From assembly GCA_018396725.1 (NCBI GenBank), contig JAGTRC010000006.1:1-64000 (forward strand): a DNA stretch of 64,000 nt. Reading direction: 5' to 3'. A model generated the notes under the pieces. That model was not told the origin of the DNA and did not search any database. It saw only the letters and a list, made by a program, of their open reading frames with translations. Positions within the stretch are counted from its first letter, which is position 1. Each line of letters opens with the position of its first letter. Positions 44,144-52,016 of this stretch are shown piece by piece. The stretch is from Candidatus Bathyarchaeota archaeon. GTDB lineage: Archaea; Thermoproteota; Bathyarchaeia; 40CM-2-53-6; DTGE01. A program made the position numbers and the translations under genes.

Positions 44144-44571
44144 CTCGAGCAGTATGATGAAAAGATATGTTGAAGAGCCTGAGAGTAAGGTAGTGAGGGA
44201 CACTTACTTAAAGGCTTACTCTGAGGAATTGGTGCTCGCCTTCAGCTCCTGGGACATAGGTGAAGCTTTAGACGCTTTCGACAAGGCTAGCGCAAGGGGT
44301 ATACTCAGCTGCGAAGAGTATTTAGCCTCTAAGAGCCTCCTCCTCCTGGAAACAAGAAGGCTCATACGGCTGGGAGCTCTGACTTATCCCGGTAAGATTT
44401 AAGTTGCTCGTCGAAGCTTGGGATCTAATAGAGAAATATCACTTGTATCAGGTTAATGCTCTCCAAGTAGTATCCGCCAAAGCCGTAAATGCTACGCAGT
44501 TCTCCACAGGGGATAAAAGAGTTCATGAAGTAGCCCGCGCTGAAGGATTAAACAGCCTACTCATAACTTGA
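44118..44571 (+). pseudogene. vapC: VapC PIN toxin with one frameshift
   Basis: VVYLDSSSMMKRYVEEPES starts the PIN fold and SSWDIGEALDAFDKASARG follows; the frame stops at 44402, but from about 44398 another frame continues FKLLVEAWDLIEKYHLYQVN, ALQVVSAKAV and FSTGDKRVHEVARAEGL to a stop at 44569-44571. One lost or gained base repairs a 150-residue toxin. Either inactivated or an assembly indel. Confidence 0.7.
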
Positions 44572-44804
44572 GCTGGTCCATCCACCTCTCTCAACTTGAG
44601 AACGCATCTAATTAAAGAAAAGCCTCGAGGAGGAGCACTTGAGCGCAGAGGAGCCCGGAACCGAACCCCGCCAGTAAACATCCCTCTCGAGTCTCTCGAT
44701 CAGTTAGGGATCCGCGGCGTCATCTTTGAGCTGTATCGCGACATTATGCGGACCGATCCATGGCGATGCGATAGTGTCTTGGGGCCGTGTTTCCGCTGAG
44801 TAGG

Positions 44805-45222
44805 CTAGATGCTGAGTTGCCTGGGATCGATGCGCTTGATGCCGTGGATGCGGTCGTAGAGCCTGTCCGTTGAGACTATCATGTGGTCCAGCACCTTGTT
44901 GCTGAGCGCCGTTGCGGCGTATATGGCGTCGAATATGGATTTCATCTTATAGGTCTCCAAGAGGCTTAACGCCGTTAAATAAATGGAATAGCCAGCATCC
45001 ACAAAGGAAAGGTTCCGGATCGCCGATACCTTAGCGGCGTCGGCTAAAACTACGGATAATGGCGCGTATTCAGAAGACGTAGTAAAGCTCATGGAAGATC
45101 TCTGAGGAGGCCTCCGCCTGAAATCTCCCATCCTCGATGGCCTTTATGACGTTGGTCGCTGTTTCTTTCAACCAGTCCTCTTTCTTAAGGTAAGCAATGA
45201 ATATGTCCGACTCTAGAAGCAA
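44805..45222 (-). pseudogene. vapC: VapC PIN toxin with one frameshift
   Basis: TTG at 45222, five bases after the antitoxin stop, begins MLLESDIFIAYLKKEDWLKE and runs through EASSEIFHELYYVF before a stop near 45081. The other frame resumes SEYAPLSVVLADAA and ends IFDAIYAATALSNKVLDHMI followed by VSTDRLYDRI. Together they make a complete PIN domain of about 138 aa with its acidic residues. Single frameshift at about 45080. Confidence 0.72.
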
Positions 45223-45226
45223 ACCC

Positions 45227-45469
45227 TTAACCCTCCCAGATTTGCTTGCGCCTTCGAGCTCTCTCTAGGGCCTCCCCTCTGGCCTTCTCCTCAGCCCTGG
45301 CCTTCAGCTCGCGGAGGGAAGCCCCCACATCTATCTCGATGATACTTCTGGGAACGGGAATCAACAGGTACGATGTCCCGTAGGGTAAAATTATCGCCTT
45401 CTCGCTTTCAAACTTGACGCCTTTGGGGATGTAAAGCCGCCTCTGGGCATCCACCTTTGCTATGACCAT
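45227..45469 (-). CDS. vapB: AbrB-family antitoxin
   Basis: 80 aa. VIAKVDAQRRLYIPKGVKFE is an AbrB-type beta-hairpin; the arginine/lysine/glutamate-rich C-terminus (LKARAEEKARGEALERARRR) is a helix that would clasp the toxin. Its stop is five bases ahead of the PIN toxin start, a vapBC pair on the minus strand. Confidence 0.78.
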   Translation of the reverse strand: MVIAKVDAQRRLYIPKGVKFESEKAIILPYGTSYLLIPVPRSIIEIDVGASLRELKARAEEKARGEALERARRRKQIWEG

Positions 45470-45475
45470 ATTTTT

Positions 45476-45535
45476 CCAATAAAGACCAATTTATGGAATA
45501 ATATAAAGCTTATGGATAAAATGAACATTTATTGG
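45476..45535 (-). promoter_or_regulatory. Promoter and repeat cluster before the antitoxin
   Basis: CCAATAAA (45476-45483) and TTTATTGG (45528-45535) are inverted copies, with a CCAATTTATGG half-palindrome between and an ATAATATAAAG TATA-like core. This probably combines the promoter and antitoxin-binding sites. Confidence 0.4.
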
Positions 45536-45815
45536 TAAAAAGGGGCAGAACCCTGTAAAGCGCTAAACAGCCCCAGTCGAAATTTCAACAAAGATATGAC
45601 GGAATCCAGGGCATAGACCATTTACTCTGAGTCCTCCACGCGGGTTCAGGACCTCAAGTCGTAGGTCTAATATGGCTCCACCTTTGGCGATAGACTGAGG
45701 CACGGCGGCTACCTCTATGCATAGTAAATTTATATGCGTTATTGTTAAGAATTTAGACGGGGGGCCATATAATCACGGCCTACTCAACTGGGAGAGCAGC
45801 ATCGGATGAATTAGT
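45536..45815. other. Intergenic stretch
   Basis: Together with the promoter cluster before it, this makes a gap of about 345 bases. A TATA-like AAATTTATATGC at 45726-45737 may serve the small DUF2283 gene. Nothing else is seen. Confidence 0.35.
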
Positions 45816-45986
45816 GTGAAGGATGCGTCGAAAATAAGGTTATACCATCTATCCGAGATGGATACCTTGGATTTTTGGATCGACAATCCAGGGAAGGAAG
45901 CGGAGCCTCTGGACGATAACATCATAGTGAAGCTTGACTGCAATGGAAAACCCATAGGAGCAGAAGTGGCTTCACTTAAAAACTAG
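45816..45986 (+). CDS. DUF2283 family small protein
   Basis: 56 aa from GTG at 45816. IRLYHLSEMDTLDFWIDNPG and NIIVKLDCNGKPIGAEVASL correspond to the DUF2283 pattern (tyrosine/acidic strands then G-x-x-x-G-x-E). Members are often antitoxin-like partners of DUF4258 proteins; no such partner is seen alongside. The start codon is uncertain, as the frame lacks ATG. Confidence 0.6.
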   Translation: MKDASKIRLYHLSEMDTLDFWIDNPGKEAEPLDDNIIVKLDCNGKPIGAEVASLKN

Positions 45987-46055
45987 GTAGCGGCGAGCCG
46001 AGGAGGCTGCCGAGGGAACTATACTGAGCGTTAACGGATGCTTTGAAGAAGCTGA

Positions 46056-46268
46056 CGCAAGCAATTAGTTCTAATTAAACATGGGAAGCTTAACCTATCC
46101 ACAGAAGGGAGAGAGGCACTTAAGCTCTACGTTGATAAATATAAATACCTCTTGGAGGGGCCTCCAGGGGGTGCTGATCCATTGAGTGAGGTGATAGGGA
46201 TAATGGCTTCCCCTGAGGCTAGGGATGCCCTAAACGATATTAAAAGACTCGAAAGGGGTGAGCCATAA
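46056..46268 (+). pseudogene. Small helical, antitoxin-like remnant
   Basis: An open frame without a normal start reads HGKLNLSTEGREALKLYVDK and later ADPLSEVIGIMASPEARDAL, ending with RLERGEP and a stop at 46266. It looks like a decayed antitoxin or helical regulator. The frame ends where the opposite-strand PIN fragment begins, so a rearrangement junction is likely. Confidence 0.35.
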
Positions 46269-46269
46269 T

Positions 46270-46520
46270 ATTCCTAGATACTCTTCGGTGGACTCCAGCC
46301 TCTCCACTGTTAAAACTTTGGGTATCTTCGCCGTGCCCTCAGCCCTGTTCACGGCCTCCTGGACGGACTATCGCCCCTTTACTACGTGCTCCTTCCATAT
46401 CACGTTGTCTAACTCGTAGCGGGTTAAGCCTAGTGTGATCTTGCCTTCCAGGGCTTCAACGGGGCCCCCTCTAAGCCTTTTAAGGATTACGGCTATGACG
46501 CTGGAGTCGAGGATGCACAT
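46270..46520 (-). pseudogene. vapC: Truncated VapC PIN toxin
   Basis: ATG at 46520 begins MCILDSSVIAVILKRLRGG with the first PIN Asp, and LGLTRYELDNVIWKEHVVKG follows before an in-frame stop. The frame continues SVQEAVNRAEGTAKIPKVLT and ERLESTEEYLG, then runs into the opposite-strand fragment. The C-terminal acidic residues are gone. It overlaps the end of its antitoxin remnant by one base. Confidence 0.6.
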
Positions 46521-46700
46521 TACCTGGCCCTCCTCGCCTCCTTCACGGTTTCAACTATTTCCTCGTCCGGTATTTCGGCGAAGAATCTCCCCAGCTCGCC
46601 ACCATCCCCTTGAGCCTTTCAATCCTCCTCCTTTCGAGCCCTTTCTCAAGAGTCCTCCTCACAATCTTGCGCACTTCAACCCCACGCCCACCGAGGCCAT
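46520..46700 (-). pseudogene. vapB: Frameshifted antitoxin of the truncated VapC
   Basis: Two frames join into VEVRKIVRRTLEKGLERRRI, ERLKG and then ELGRFFAEIPDEEIVETVKE followed by ARRAR and a stop at 46520-46522. The charged helical tail next to a PIN gene marks it as an antitoxin. No secure start is seen. Confidence 0.5.
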
Positions 46701-46842
46701 CCCAAGATCTTAATCTCCTATAGCTTTCCTTGAATAGGTTGAAGAAATTTTAAAAGCGCATCGATGAAGCCGCCCCTCAATCTTATATAATAAGAGATGG
46801 ATCTTAATAGATTGAGATCGTTGGTTATAGGGGGGAGTTGTT

Positions 46843-47073
46843 TTGATATCTGCCTGCGTCCTTATAAGGACCGGGAGCGGCAGGTTCAACGAGGTCCTGG
46901 AGGCTTTGAAGCGGTTTAAGGGCGTGAGGGATGCCTTCGCTACGCTGGGTCGATACGATATAGCCGTGGATCTTGAGATGGATGACTGGCAGGGCCTGAG
47001 CTCCGCCGTGTTGCGGATGAGCCGCATAGCGGGTGTGGTGTTCACGGAGACCCTGGTGGAGGTGAAGCTTTAG
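46843..47073 (+). CDS. Stand-alone RAM (Lrp/AsnC ligand-binding) domain protein
   Basis: 76 aa from TTG at 46843. ISACVLIRTGSGRFNEVLEA, GVRDAFATLGRYDIAVDLEM and GVVFTETLVEVKL are the beta-alpha-beta RAM fold of the Lrp family without any helix-turn-helix. Such proteins bind amino acids or other small ligands and can form mixed oligomers with full Lrp proteins. A second, different copy starts 22 bases later; both precede the hydrogenase genes. Confidence 0.82.
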   Translation: MISACVLIRTGSGRFNEVLEALKRFKGVRDAFATLGRYDIAVDLEMDDWQGLSSAVLRMSRIAGVVFTETLVEVKL

Positions 47074-47095
47074 ACGGGTAGGATGGTGGTGATGG

Positions 47096-47320
47096 TTGGT
47101 TAAGGCCTGCATATTGATAAAGGTGGTTCCTACACGGGTTGAACACGTCCTCGAACGGGTGAGGGGCCTCAAGGAGACGGGGAAGGCCTACCCCGTCTAC
47201 GGGAGATGGGATATAGTCGCGTTCATAGAGGTCCCCGAGTATGGGAGGCTCAAGGAGCTTACGGGGGAGATCAACAGGTTCGAGGGTGTGAGGAGCACGG
47301 AGACCCTGGCTGAGGCTTGA
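47096..47320 (+). CDS. Stand-alone RAM domain protein, second copy
   Basis: 74 aa from TTG at 47096. VKACILIKVVPTRVEHVLER, GKAYPVYGRWDIVAFIEVPE and GVRSTETLAEA follow the same fold as the preceding protein, with clear sequence divergence. Tandem arrangement suggests a heteromeric ligand sensor. It is separated from the hydrogenase small-subunit gene by a promoter region, so it need not be in the same operon. Confidence 0.82.
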   Translation: MVKACILIKVVPTRVEHVLERVRGLKETGKAYPVYGRWDIVAFIEVPEYGRLKELTGEINRFEGVRSTETLAEA

Positions 47321-47371
47321 AATGGAACTGTGGAGAACGCCGGATGGTCCGCGGCCGATGAGGATGAATAA

Positions 47372-47381
47372 TTTTTAAATA
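47372..47381 (+). promoter_or_regulatory. TATA box ahead of the hydrogenase genes
   Basis: TTTTTAAATA lies 73 bases before the small-subunit start in otherwise GC-rich DNA, giving a leader of roughly 45-50 bases. Confidence 0.5.
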
Positions 47382-47453
47382 CCTAAACCGATCTAAGAGT
47401 AGATCTGTCCAGGAGCGGACGCGCAGCACCGGATTGTTTGGGGGGAGTATTGT

Positions 47454-47918
47454 TTGGGGCTGGTGAACTGGGCTAGGAGGAGGAGCCCGTGGCTGCTCCA
47501 CTTCAACACGGGCGGCTGCAACGCATGTGACATAGAGGTCGTCGCGGCCTTAACCCCCCGCTACGACGTGGAGAGGTTCGGGGCCCTCCTCCTGGGGAGC
47601 CCGAGGCACGCCGACATCATGGTGGTCACCGGGGCCATAACCGGCCAGGTTAAGAGGAGGCTGATAAGGGTCTATGAGCAGATGCCTGAGCCGAAGTTCG
47701 TGGTGGCCGTGGGAAGCTGCTGCATAAGCGGCGGCGTATACAGGGGAGCCTACAACGTCGAGGAGGGCCTGGACACGGTTCTACCCGTGGACGCCTACGT
47801 CTACGGTTGCCCCCCTAAGCCTGAGGCGATAGTGAAGGCCATAGCAGCCCTCCAGGAGAAGATTAAATCCATGGAGAAACGAGAGGAAAAGGAGGAGGCC
47901 GTGATATTTGAGTCTTAA
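47454..47918 (+). CDS. Group 4 [NiFe] hydrogenase small subunit (EchC/NuoB-like)
   Basis: 154 aa, TTG start. HFNTGGCNACDIEVVAALTP, RYDVERFGALLLGSPRHADI, VAVGSCCISGGVYRG and VYGCPPKPEAIVKA place the cysteines that bind the proximal [4Fe-4S] cluster in group 4 hydrogenase small subunits, and the CNACDIE form separates it from respiratory NuoB. Its end overlaps the large-subunit start by 11 bases. Confidence 0.9.
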   Translation: MGLVNWARRRSPWLLHFNTGGCNACDIEVVAALTPRYDVERFGALLLGSPRHADIMVVTGAITGQVKRRLIRVYEQMPEPKFVVAVGSCCISGGVYRGAYNVEEGLDTVLPVDAYVYGCPPKPEAIVKAIAALQEKIKSMEKREEKEEAVIFES

Positions 47919-49098
47919 GATCCCTGTGGGCCCTCAGCATCCAGCTTTGAAGGAGCCTGAATGCTTCACCTTCACCCTGGATGGGGAGTACGTGGTGGGG
48001 GTGGAGGCCCGCATAGGCTACATGCATAAGGGCGTGGAGAAACTGATGGAATCCAAGAATTATATTCAGAATATACCCCTAGTGGAGCGGATATGCGGGA
48101 TATGCAACGTAGCCCACACGTTATGCTACTGCCAGAACGTGGAATACCTCTACGAGAGGGAGATACCCCGCAGGGCCGAGTATATACGCGTGATAGTAGA
48201 GGAGTTGAACAGGATCCACAGCCACCTGTTATGGATCGGCATAGCGGCCCATGAGATCGGGTTCGACACCCTCTTCATGTACCTGTGGAGGGACAGGGAG
48301 GTGGTCATGGACCTCATAGAGCTCCTCACCGGGAACAGGGTCTCCACCGCGCATAACACGATAGGCGGTGTCAGGAGGGACATAGACGGGAGCATGGAAC
48401 ATAAGCTGAGGAAGGGCTTAGACATACTCGAGGAGCGCACCAAATACTATAAGAGGATAGCTTTGGAGGAGCCCACCCTCCTGGTGAGGCTTAAGGGCGT
48501 AGGGGTGTTAACTCCTCAGGAGGCCGTTAAATGGAGCGCTGTAGGCCCGACCCTGAGGGCCTCAGGGATAAAATCCGATGTGAGGGCGGACGACCCATAC
48601 GCGGCCCACGACGAGGTACCCTTCAACGTCATAACCTACGATACATGCGACGTCTTCGGGCGCCTAATAGTCAGGGCCGACGAGACCCTGGAATCCATAG
48701 AGATGATACGCTACTGCCTGGACCATATGCCCGGCGGCCCCATAAGGATAAGGCTTCCAAACACTCCGCCGGTGGGCGAGTCCGTGAGCCGCGTCGAGGC
48801 CCCAAGGGGGGAGGACATCCACTACGTGAGATCCAACGGGACGGATAAGCCTGCCAGGTACAAGGTGAGGGCGCCGACCCTGGGGAACATCGCCTCGCTG
48901 GTGGAGATGCTTACCTCCAAGGGAGACTACCTCGTCCACATAGCGGATATACCCGTGGTGTTGGCGGGCATAGATCCATGCATGTGCTGCATGGACAGGA
49001 CAACCCGGTTCGTGGATCCCGCCAAGGGTAAGGGATGGACGTGGACCTGGGATCAGCTGAAGGCGTACTCGAGAAAAGTCTGGGAGGAACGCGGATAG
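47908..49098 (+). CDS. Group 4 [NiFe] hydrogenase large subunit (EchE-like)
   Basis: 396 aa, TTG start. PVGPQHPALKEPECFTFTLD opens the protein; RICGICNVAHTLCYCQ near residues 61-76 and DPCMCCMDRTTRF near 355-367 supply the two CxxC pairs that hold the NiFe centre, all four cysteines being present. NuoD of respiratory complex I lacks these, so this is a true hydrogenase-type subunit. RIHSHLLWIGIAAHEIGFDT and LTGNRVSTAHNTIGGVRRDI follow the Ech/Mbh pattern. No maturation peptide extends past the last motif beyond 30 residues. Membrane partners (EchA, EchB) are not encoded nearby. Confidence 0.92.
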   Translation: MSLKIPVGPQHPALKEPECFTFTLDGEYVVGVEARIGYMHKGVEKLMESKNYIQNIPLVERICGICNVAHTLCYCQNVEYLYEREIPRRAEYIRVIVEELNRIHSHLLWIGIAAHEIGFDTLFMYLWRDREVVMDLIELLTGNRVSTAHNTIGGVRRDIDGSMEHKLRKGLDILEERTKYYKRIALEEPTLLVRLKGVGVLTPQEAVKWSAVGPTLRASGIKSDVRADDPYAAHDEVPFNVITYDTCDVFGRLIVRADETLESIEMIRYCLDHMPGGPIRIRLPNTPPVGESVSRVEAPRGEDIHYVRSNGTDKPARYKVRAPTLGNIASLVEMLTSKGDYLVHIADIPVVLAGIDPCMCCMDRTTRFVDPAKGKGWTWTWDQLKAYSRKVWEERG

Positions 49099-49170
49099 AA
49101 GACGGATCGAAGGTTTAACCGGGCAAATGAATTATTTATGATGAGATGATGAGGGAGGAGGGGATGCAGG

Positions 49171-49509
49171 TTGGCTATGAGCCCTGAAGCCTTGAAGCAC
49201 CTGCTAAAAAAGAGGGCTACAATATTATATCCCTACAGGGAGAGGGAGAGGGTTCACTTACCCGATGGGTTCAGGGGGGAGCTGGCTTTCCACAGGGGGA
49301 GGTGCATAGGGTGCGCCCTATGCTACAGGGTATGTCCCTCGGAGACCATAGAGATGGGCGAGGATGAGAAGGGGCGGAGGCCGGTCTTCTACCTGGATAG
49401 ATGCACGAGATGCCAGCAGTGCGAGGAGATATGCCCGACCCACGCGATAGAGTTGACCAAGGACTTCGAGACCGTGGGCTTTGATAGAAGCGAGAAGATA
49501 ATAAAGTAG
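49171..49509 (+). CDS. Two-cluster ferredoxin subunit (EchF/NuoI-like)
   Basis: 112 aa, TTG start at 49171 after GGAGGGGATGCAGG. CIGCALCYRVCPSETIEMG and CTRCQQCEEICPTHAIEL are two [4Fe-4S] motifs, and the N-terminal LLKKRATILYPYRERERVHL with FRGELAF is typical of EchF/NuoI subunits. It would pass electrons between a soluble donor or acceptor and the small subunit. Co-directional with the hydrogenase genes. Confidence 0.9.
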   Translation: MAMSPEALKHLLKKRATILYPYRERERVHLPDGFRGELAFHRGRCIGCALCYRVCPSETIEMGEDEKGRRPVFYLDRCTRCQQCEEICPTHAIELTKDFETVGFDRSEKIIK

Positions 49510-49555
49510 GATGAAATAAATGGGTGAAAGATACTGGCTGGGTATGGAGGAGAGT

Positions 49556-50653
49556 CTACATCTCCGCTGGGATTGAGACCCTTAGGTAGGGGGCTTCCCT
49601 ACCCCTCTTCTTAATGGATAGTTTAACGGTCTGGGGCAGCTCCTTCTCCAAGTCCTCTATGAGTTTATATTCGAGTAGGCCGTTCCTACATATCTCCCCT
49701 ATCAGGTTATCTCCTAACTCGGAGCGCGTGATTACTATGCACCATCCGTTGGGGGCGTCGACTGCGCCCACCGATATGTCGGCTAGTTCGCCTGTGAAGT
49801 CTTGGCATCTGCTGCATCCCTGGATCAGGTATGGCTCCAGCTCCTTCACGGGGGTTTCCGGGCCCTCCCGCCGCTCCCCTCCAGCTTCAACGTATACCTT
49901 GAGTTTCCCCTTCTTTATGTCCAGCTTCCCTATCTGGCTGGGGTTCATGTTTAGCTTACCCTCAACGTGGCTGGCTAAACCTTTGTGATGGAAGCTGTCC
50001 ATGCAGAACAATCCTATGGTCAGGGAGACGCGCTCCCCTCTCTTCCTGTTCCCTTTAGGGGAAAAGGTCATTCTCCTTATCCCTTGGATTTGGCATGGCA
50101 GGCCTACGAATCCTACCTTGGCGTTGGGGTAGCCTAGTTCAGCGTCCCCCAAGGGGCCCACGGATCCGCCTGGGGAGTATCTCGAGCCTGCAGCCGATAG
50201 GATCTCCTCCCTCTTGGAGGCCAGTATGGGGACGGGCTTCAAGGGGTTCCCGGGATCGGGGGCCGTGACGGCAGCCACGTCTATCAAGCCCTCCTCGAGC
50301 GCATAGATCAGTATGGTGGATGCCACTCCTCCATCCTGAGCCACCTTCAGGATCTCCTCGTCTCTGCTACGCGCCATATAGGCCTTCTTCACGATACCCA
50401 GGGGCTCATCGGGCCTCCTACTCCTCCCGAAGATCCTCTCCTCATACTCGTTGAGCGGGAGCTCCACCCTGGGACAACTGTAGTAGCACAGTTCGCATAG
50501 TACGCAGATGCCCTTGATGGTGGGCTTCTCATCCTCCGCGTAATGCAGGATGTTTACGGGGCATGACGCTATGCAGGTCCCGCAGTACATGCATAGGCCC
50601 GTCCTTATAACCTCGGCCGTCAATGACCCGAATATCTTGGGGGGTTTAGACAA
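49556..50653 (-). CDS. F420 hydrogenase/dehydrogenase beta subunit family (FrhB/FpoF-like)
   Basis: 365 aa. Two N-terminal [4Fe-4S] motifs, CMYCGTCIASCP near 21 and CVLCELCYYSCP near 50, precede the FrhB catalytic domain with VAQDGGVASTILIYALEEGL, FVGLPCQIQGIRRM, GLFCMDSFHHKGL and QGCSRCQDFTGELADISVGA. FrhB proteins carry FAD and oxidise or reduce coenzyme F420. It is convergent with the hydrogenase cluster, so it may provide an F420 entry to that enzyme, though others such as ferredoxin or sulfite partners are known. TATA-like TTTAAAGATAC (minus strand) lies 35-45 bases upstream. Confidence 0.88.
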   Translation of the reverse strand: MSKPPKIFGSLTAEVIRTGLCMYCGTCIASCPVNILHYAEDEKPTIKGICVLCELCYYSCPRVELPLNEYEERIFGRSRRPDEPLGIVKKAYMARSRDEEILKVAQDGGVASTILIYALEEGLIDVAAVTAPDPGNPLKPVPILASKREEILSAAGSRYSPGGSVGPLGDAELGYPNAKVGFVGLPCQIQGIRRMTFSPKGNRKRGERVSLTIGLFCMDSFHHKGLASHVEGKLNMNPSQIGKLDIKKGKLKVYVEAGGERREGPETPVKELEPYLIQGCSRCQDFTGELADISVGAVDAPNGWCIVITRSELGDNLIGEICRNGLLEYKLIEDLEKELPQTVKLSIKKRGREAPYLRVSIPAEM

Positions 50654-51062
50654 CTCCCATTCACCCTCGGCTAAACGTTAGAGTGAGAGTATCTTTAAAT
50701 ACTTTGAGCAGTCTCATCAAGGGTTCCTTCTCTCCTCTGGGCCGGCCCGGCAATATCCGCCTATGCGGTGAGCCTCACGGCGACCCTAAATACCAATTTT
50801 AGAATATTTAAGTTTTATCGCAGGATCGGAGCAGACATCGACGTTGGAGGTTACAAGTCGAAAAGGCTGCTCGGGAATGTTCCAGCCCCCACGGCTGGGA
50901 AACGGCTGAGGGAGACGCTTTTGAGGGCTTTGAGGGCTTGCCCATGCGACCTCTCCATGACTTGAGCTCGATGCCTTAAGGATCCCGGAGGGACAAAGAT
51001 GAAATAGTTAGGAAAGTAAATTTCGGTTCAAAGGTGGAACTTCATTATTATATGGCTGGAAT
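50654..51062. other. Intergenic stretch
   Basis: Includes the promoter of the FrhB-like gene (AT-rich core near 50692-50703). An open frame at 50768-50965 has no recognisable features and is not accepted. No repeats stand out. Confidence 0.3.
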
Positions 51063-51536
51063 TCATGATTTTCCCGGGGCGTCCGCCAAGTCTTTGATGC
51101 ATAAGATCTCGGTCACTCCCCCTCCTTTCCGCTTCAGCTCATCGTCGGCGGTCACGAGCTTGGCACCCATCCTCCTGGATACATGGAGGTAAACTGAATC
51201 GTATACGGTTAGCTTGGTGGTGTCGGCTATCTCCAAGATTTCAGGGAGCTCGCTCCAGCCCGTCGCTTGGATGTTGACGCCTAGACGCCCCATCGCCTTT
51301 AGGGCTTCAGCTCCATCCGCTGGTTTCAAGATGCGGGTCAATGCGGCTTTCCACATGACGGAGGCCAATTCGTAGAGGAGTAGGATCGGCGCGTGGGCTT
51401 CCACCTCTCCACGCGCTATCTTATCCCTTAAGGTTTTAGCCTCTTCGTCCCAAGGTTCTCCAGGGATGGCCCATTTAGCTGCCACGCTGGCGTCGACGAC
51501 TACTTTAGGCTTCTCTCCCTGTCCTCCCTCATCCAT
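51063..51536 (-). CDS. vapC: PIN-domain toxin VapC
   Basis: 157 aa. VVVDASVAAKWAIPGEPWDE at residues 12-31 has the first Asp, APILLLYELASVMWKAALTR the second acidic residue, and TVYDSVYLHVSRRMGAKLVT with ADDELKRKGG the last pair. Typical ribonuclease toxin, complete. The start lies within the end of its antitoxin gene (37-base overlap); an in-frame later start is possible. Confidence 0.87.
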   Translation of the reverse strand: MDEGGQGEKPKVVVDASVAAKWAIPGEPWDEEAKTLRDKIARGEVEAHAPILLLYELASVMWKAALTRILKPADGAEALKAMGRLGVNIQATGWSELPEILEIADTTKLTVYDSVYLHVSRRMGAKLVTADDELKRKGGGVTEILCIKDLADAPGKS

Positions 51537-51736
51537 TTCACAAGCTCCTCCGTGGGCAATTCGCCAGCCCTTTCCCGAATCTCATCTAGGAGAGTGACCG
51601 CCTCCCTAGCCATCTCCGCTCTAATTTTAGCTTCTATAGCTCCCCTAAGGTATTCGCTCCAGCTCACGTTAACCTTCTTCATTAATTTCACCGTTTCCTC
51701 TGGAACCTTAACCGATACGTTAACAAGCTTACCCAA
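51500..51736 (-). CDS. vapB: Ribbon-helix-helix-like antitoxin VapB
   Basis: 78 aa. NVSVKVPEETVKLMKKVNVS and WSEYLRGAIEAKIRAEMARE resemble the short beta strand and two helices of a ribbon-helix-helix protein. The C-terminal ERAGELPTEELVKWMREDRE would cover the toxin active site. It precedes vapC and is headed by a perfect 20-base palindrome. Confidence 0.83.
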   Translation of the reverse strand: MGKLVNVSVKVPEETVKLMKKVNVSWSEYLRGAIEAKIRAEMAREAVTLLDEIRERAGELPTEELVKWMREDRERSLK

Positions 51737-51751
51737 TTAGCTCACCATTAT

Positions 51752-51771
51752 GTAATCTCATATGAGATTAC
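51752..51771 (-). promoter_or_regulatory. Perfect 20-base palindrome before vapB, probable operator
   Basis: GTAATCTCATATGAGATTAC ends 16 bases upstream of the vapB start and lies next to a TTTATATGG TATA-like element. Its size suits a ribbon-helix-helix dimer pair repressing its own operon. Confidence 0.6.
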
Positions 51772-52016
51772 CATATAAAAGTTGTGAGGGCGCCGGCTCT
51801 CGAGTCAAGCGCCTTTAACGGCGGCCTTCGACCAACCGTAGCGGGCTTCAATCCCCAAGACCGACGGATGGCAGGATCACGCAACCACCCCCTTTAACTT
51901 AGCGAGCTGTTGAGCGAGGGGAGAGCAGAGGGGTGCAGAATCATCCAACGAAGCAGATGAAGGGAAAAACTATTTAGCCAACTCTTATTATATCAGTTAC
52001 TCGACGGTGGCAATGG

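Noticed and set aside
46265-46284. IIFLDT, resembling a VapC start, on the plus strand
   Set aside because: Only six residues, no start codon, and the sequence is better explained as the end of the opposite-strand PIN fragment.
50768-50965. 65-codon open frame in the gap after the FrhB-like gene
   Set aside because: No recognisable domain and no ribosome site.
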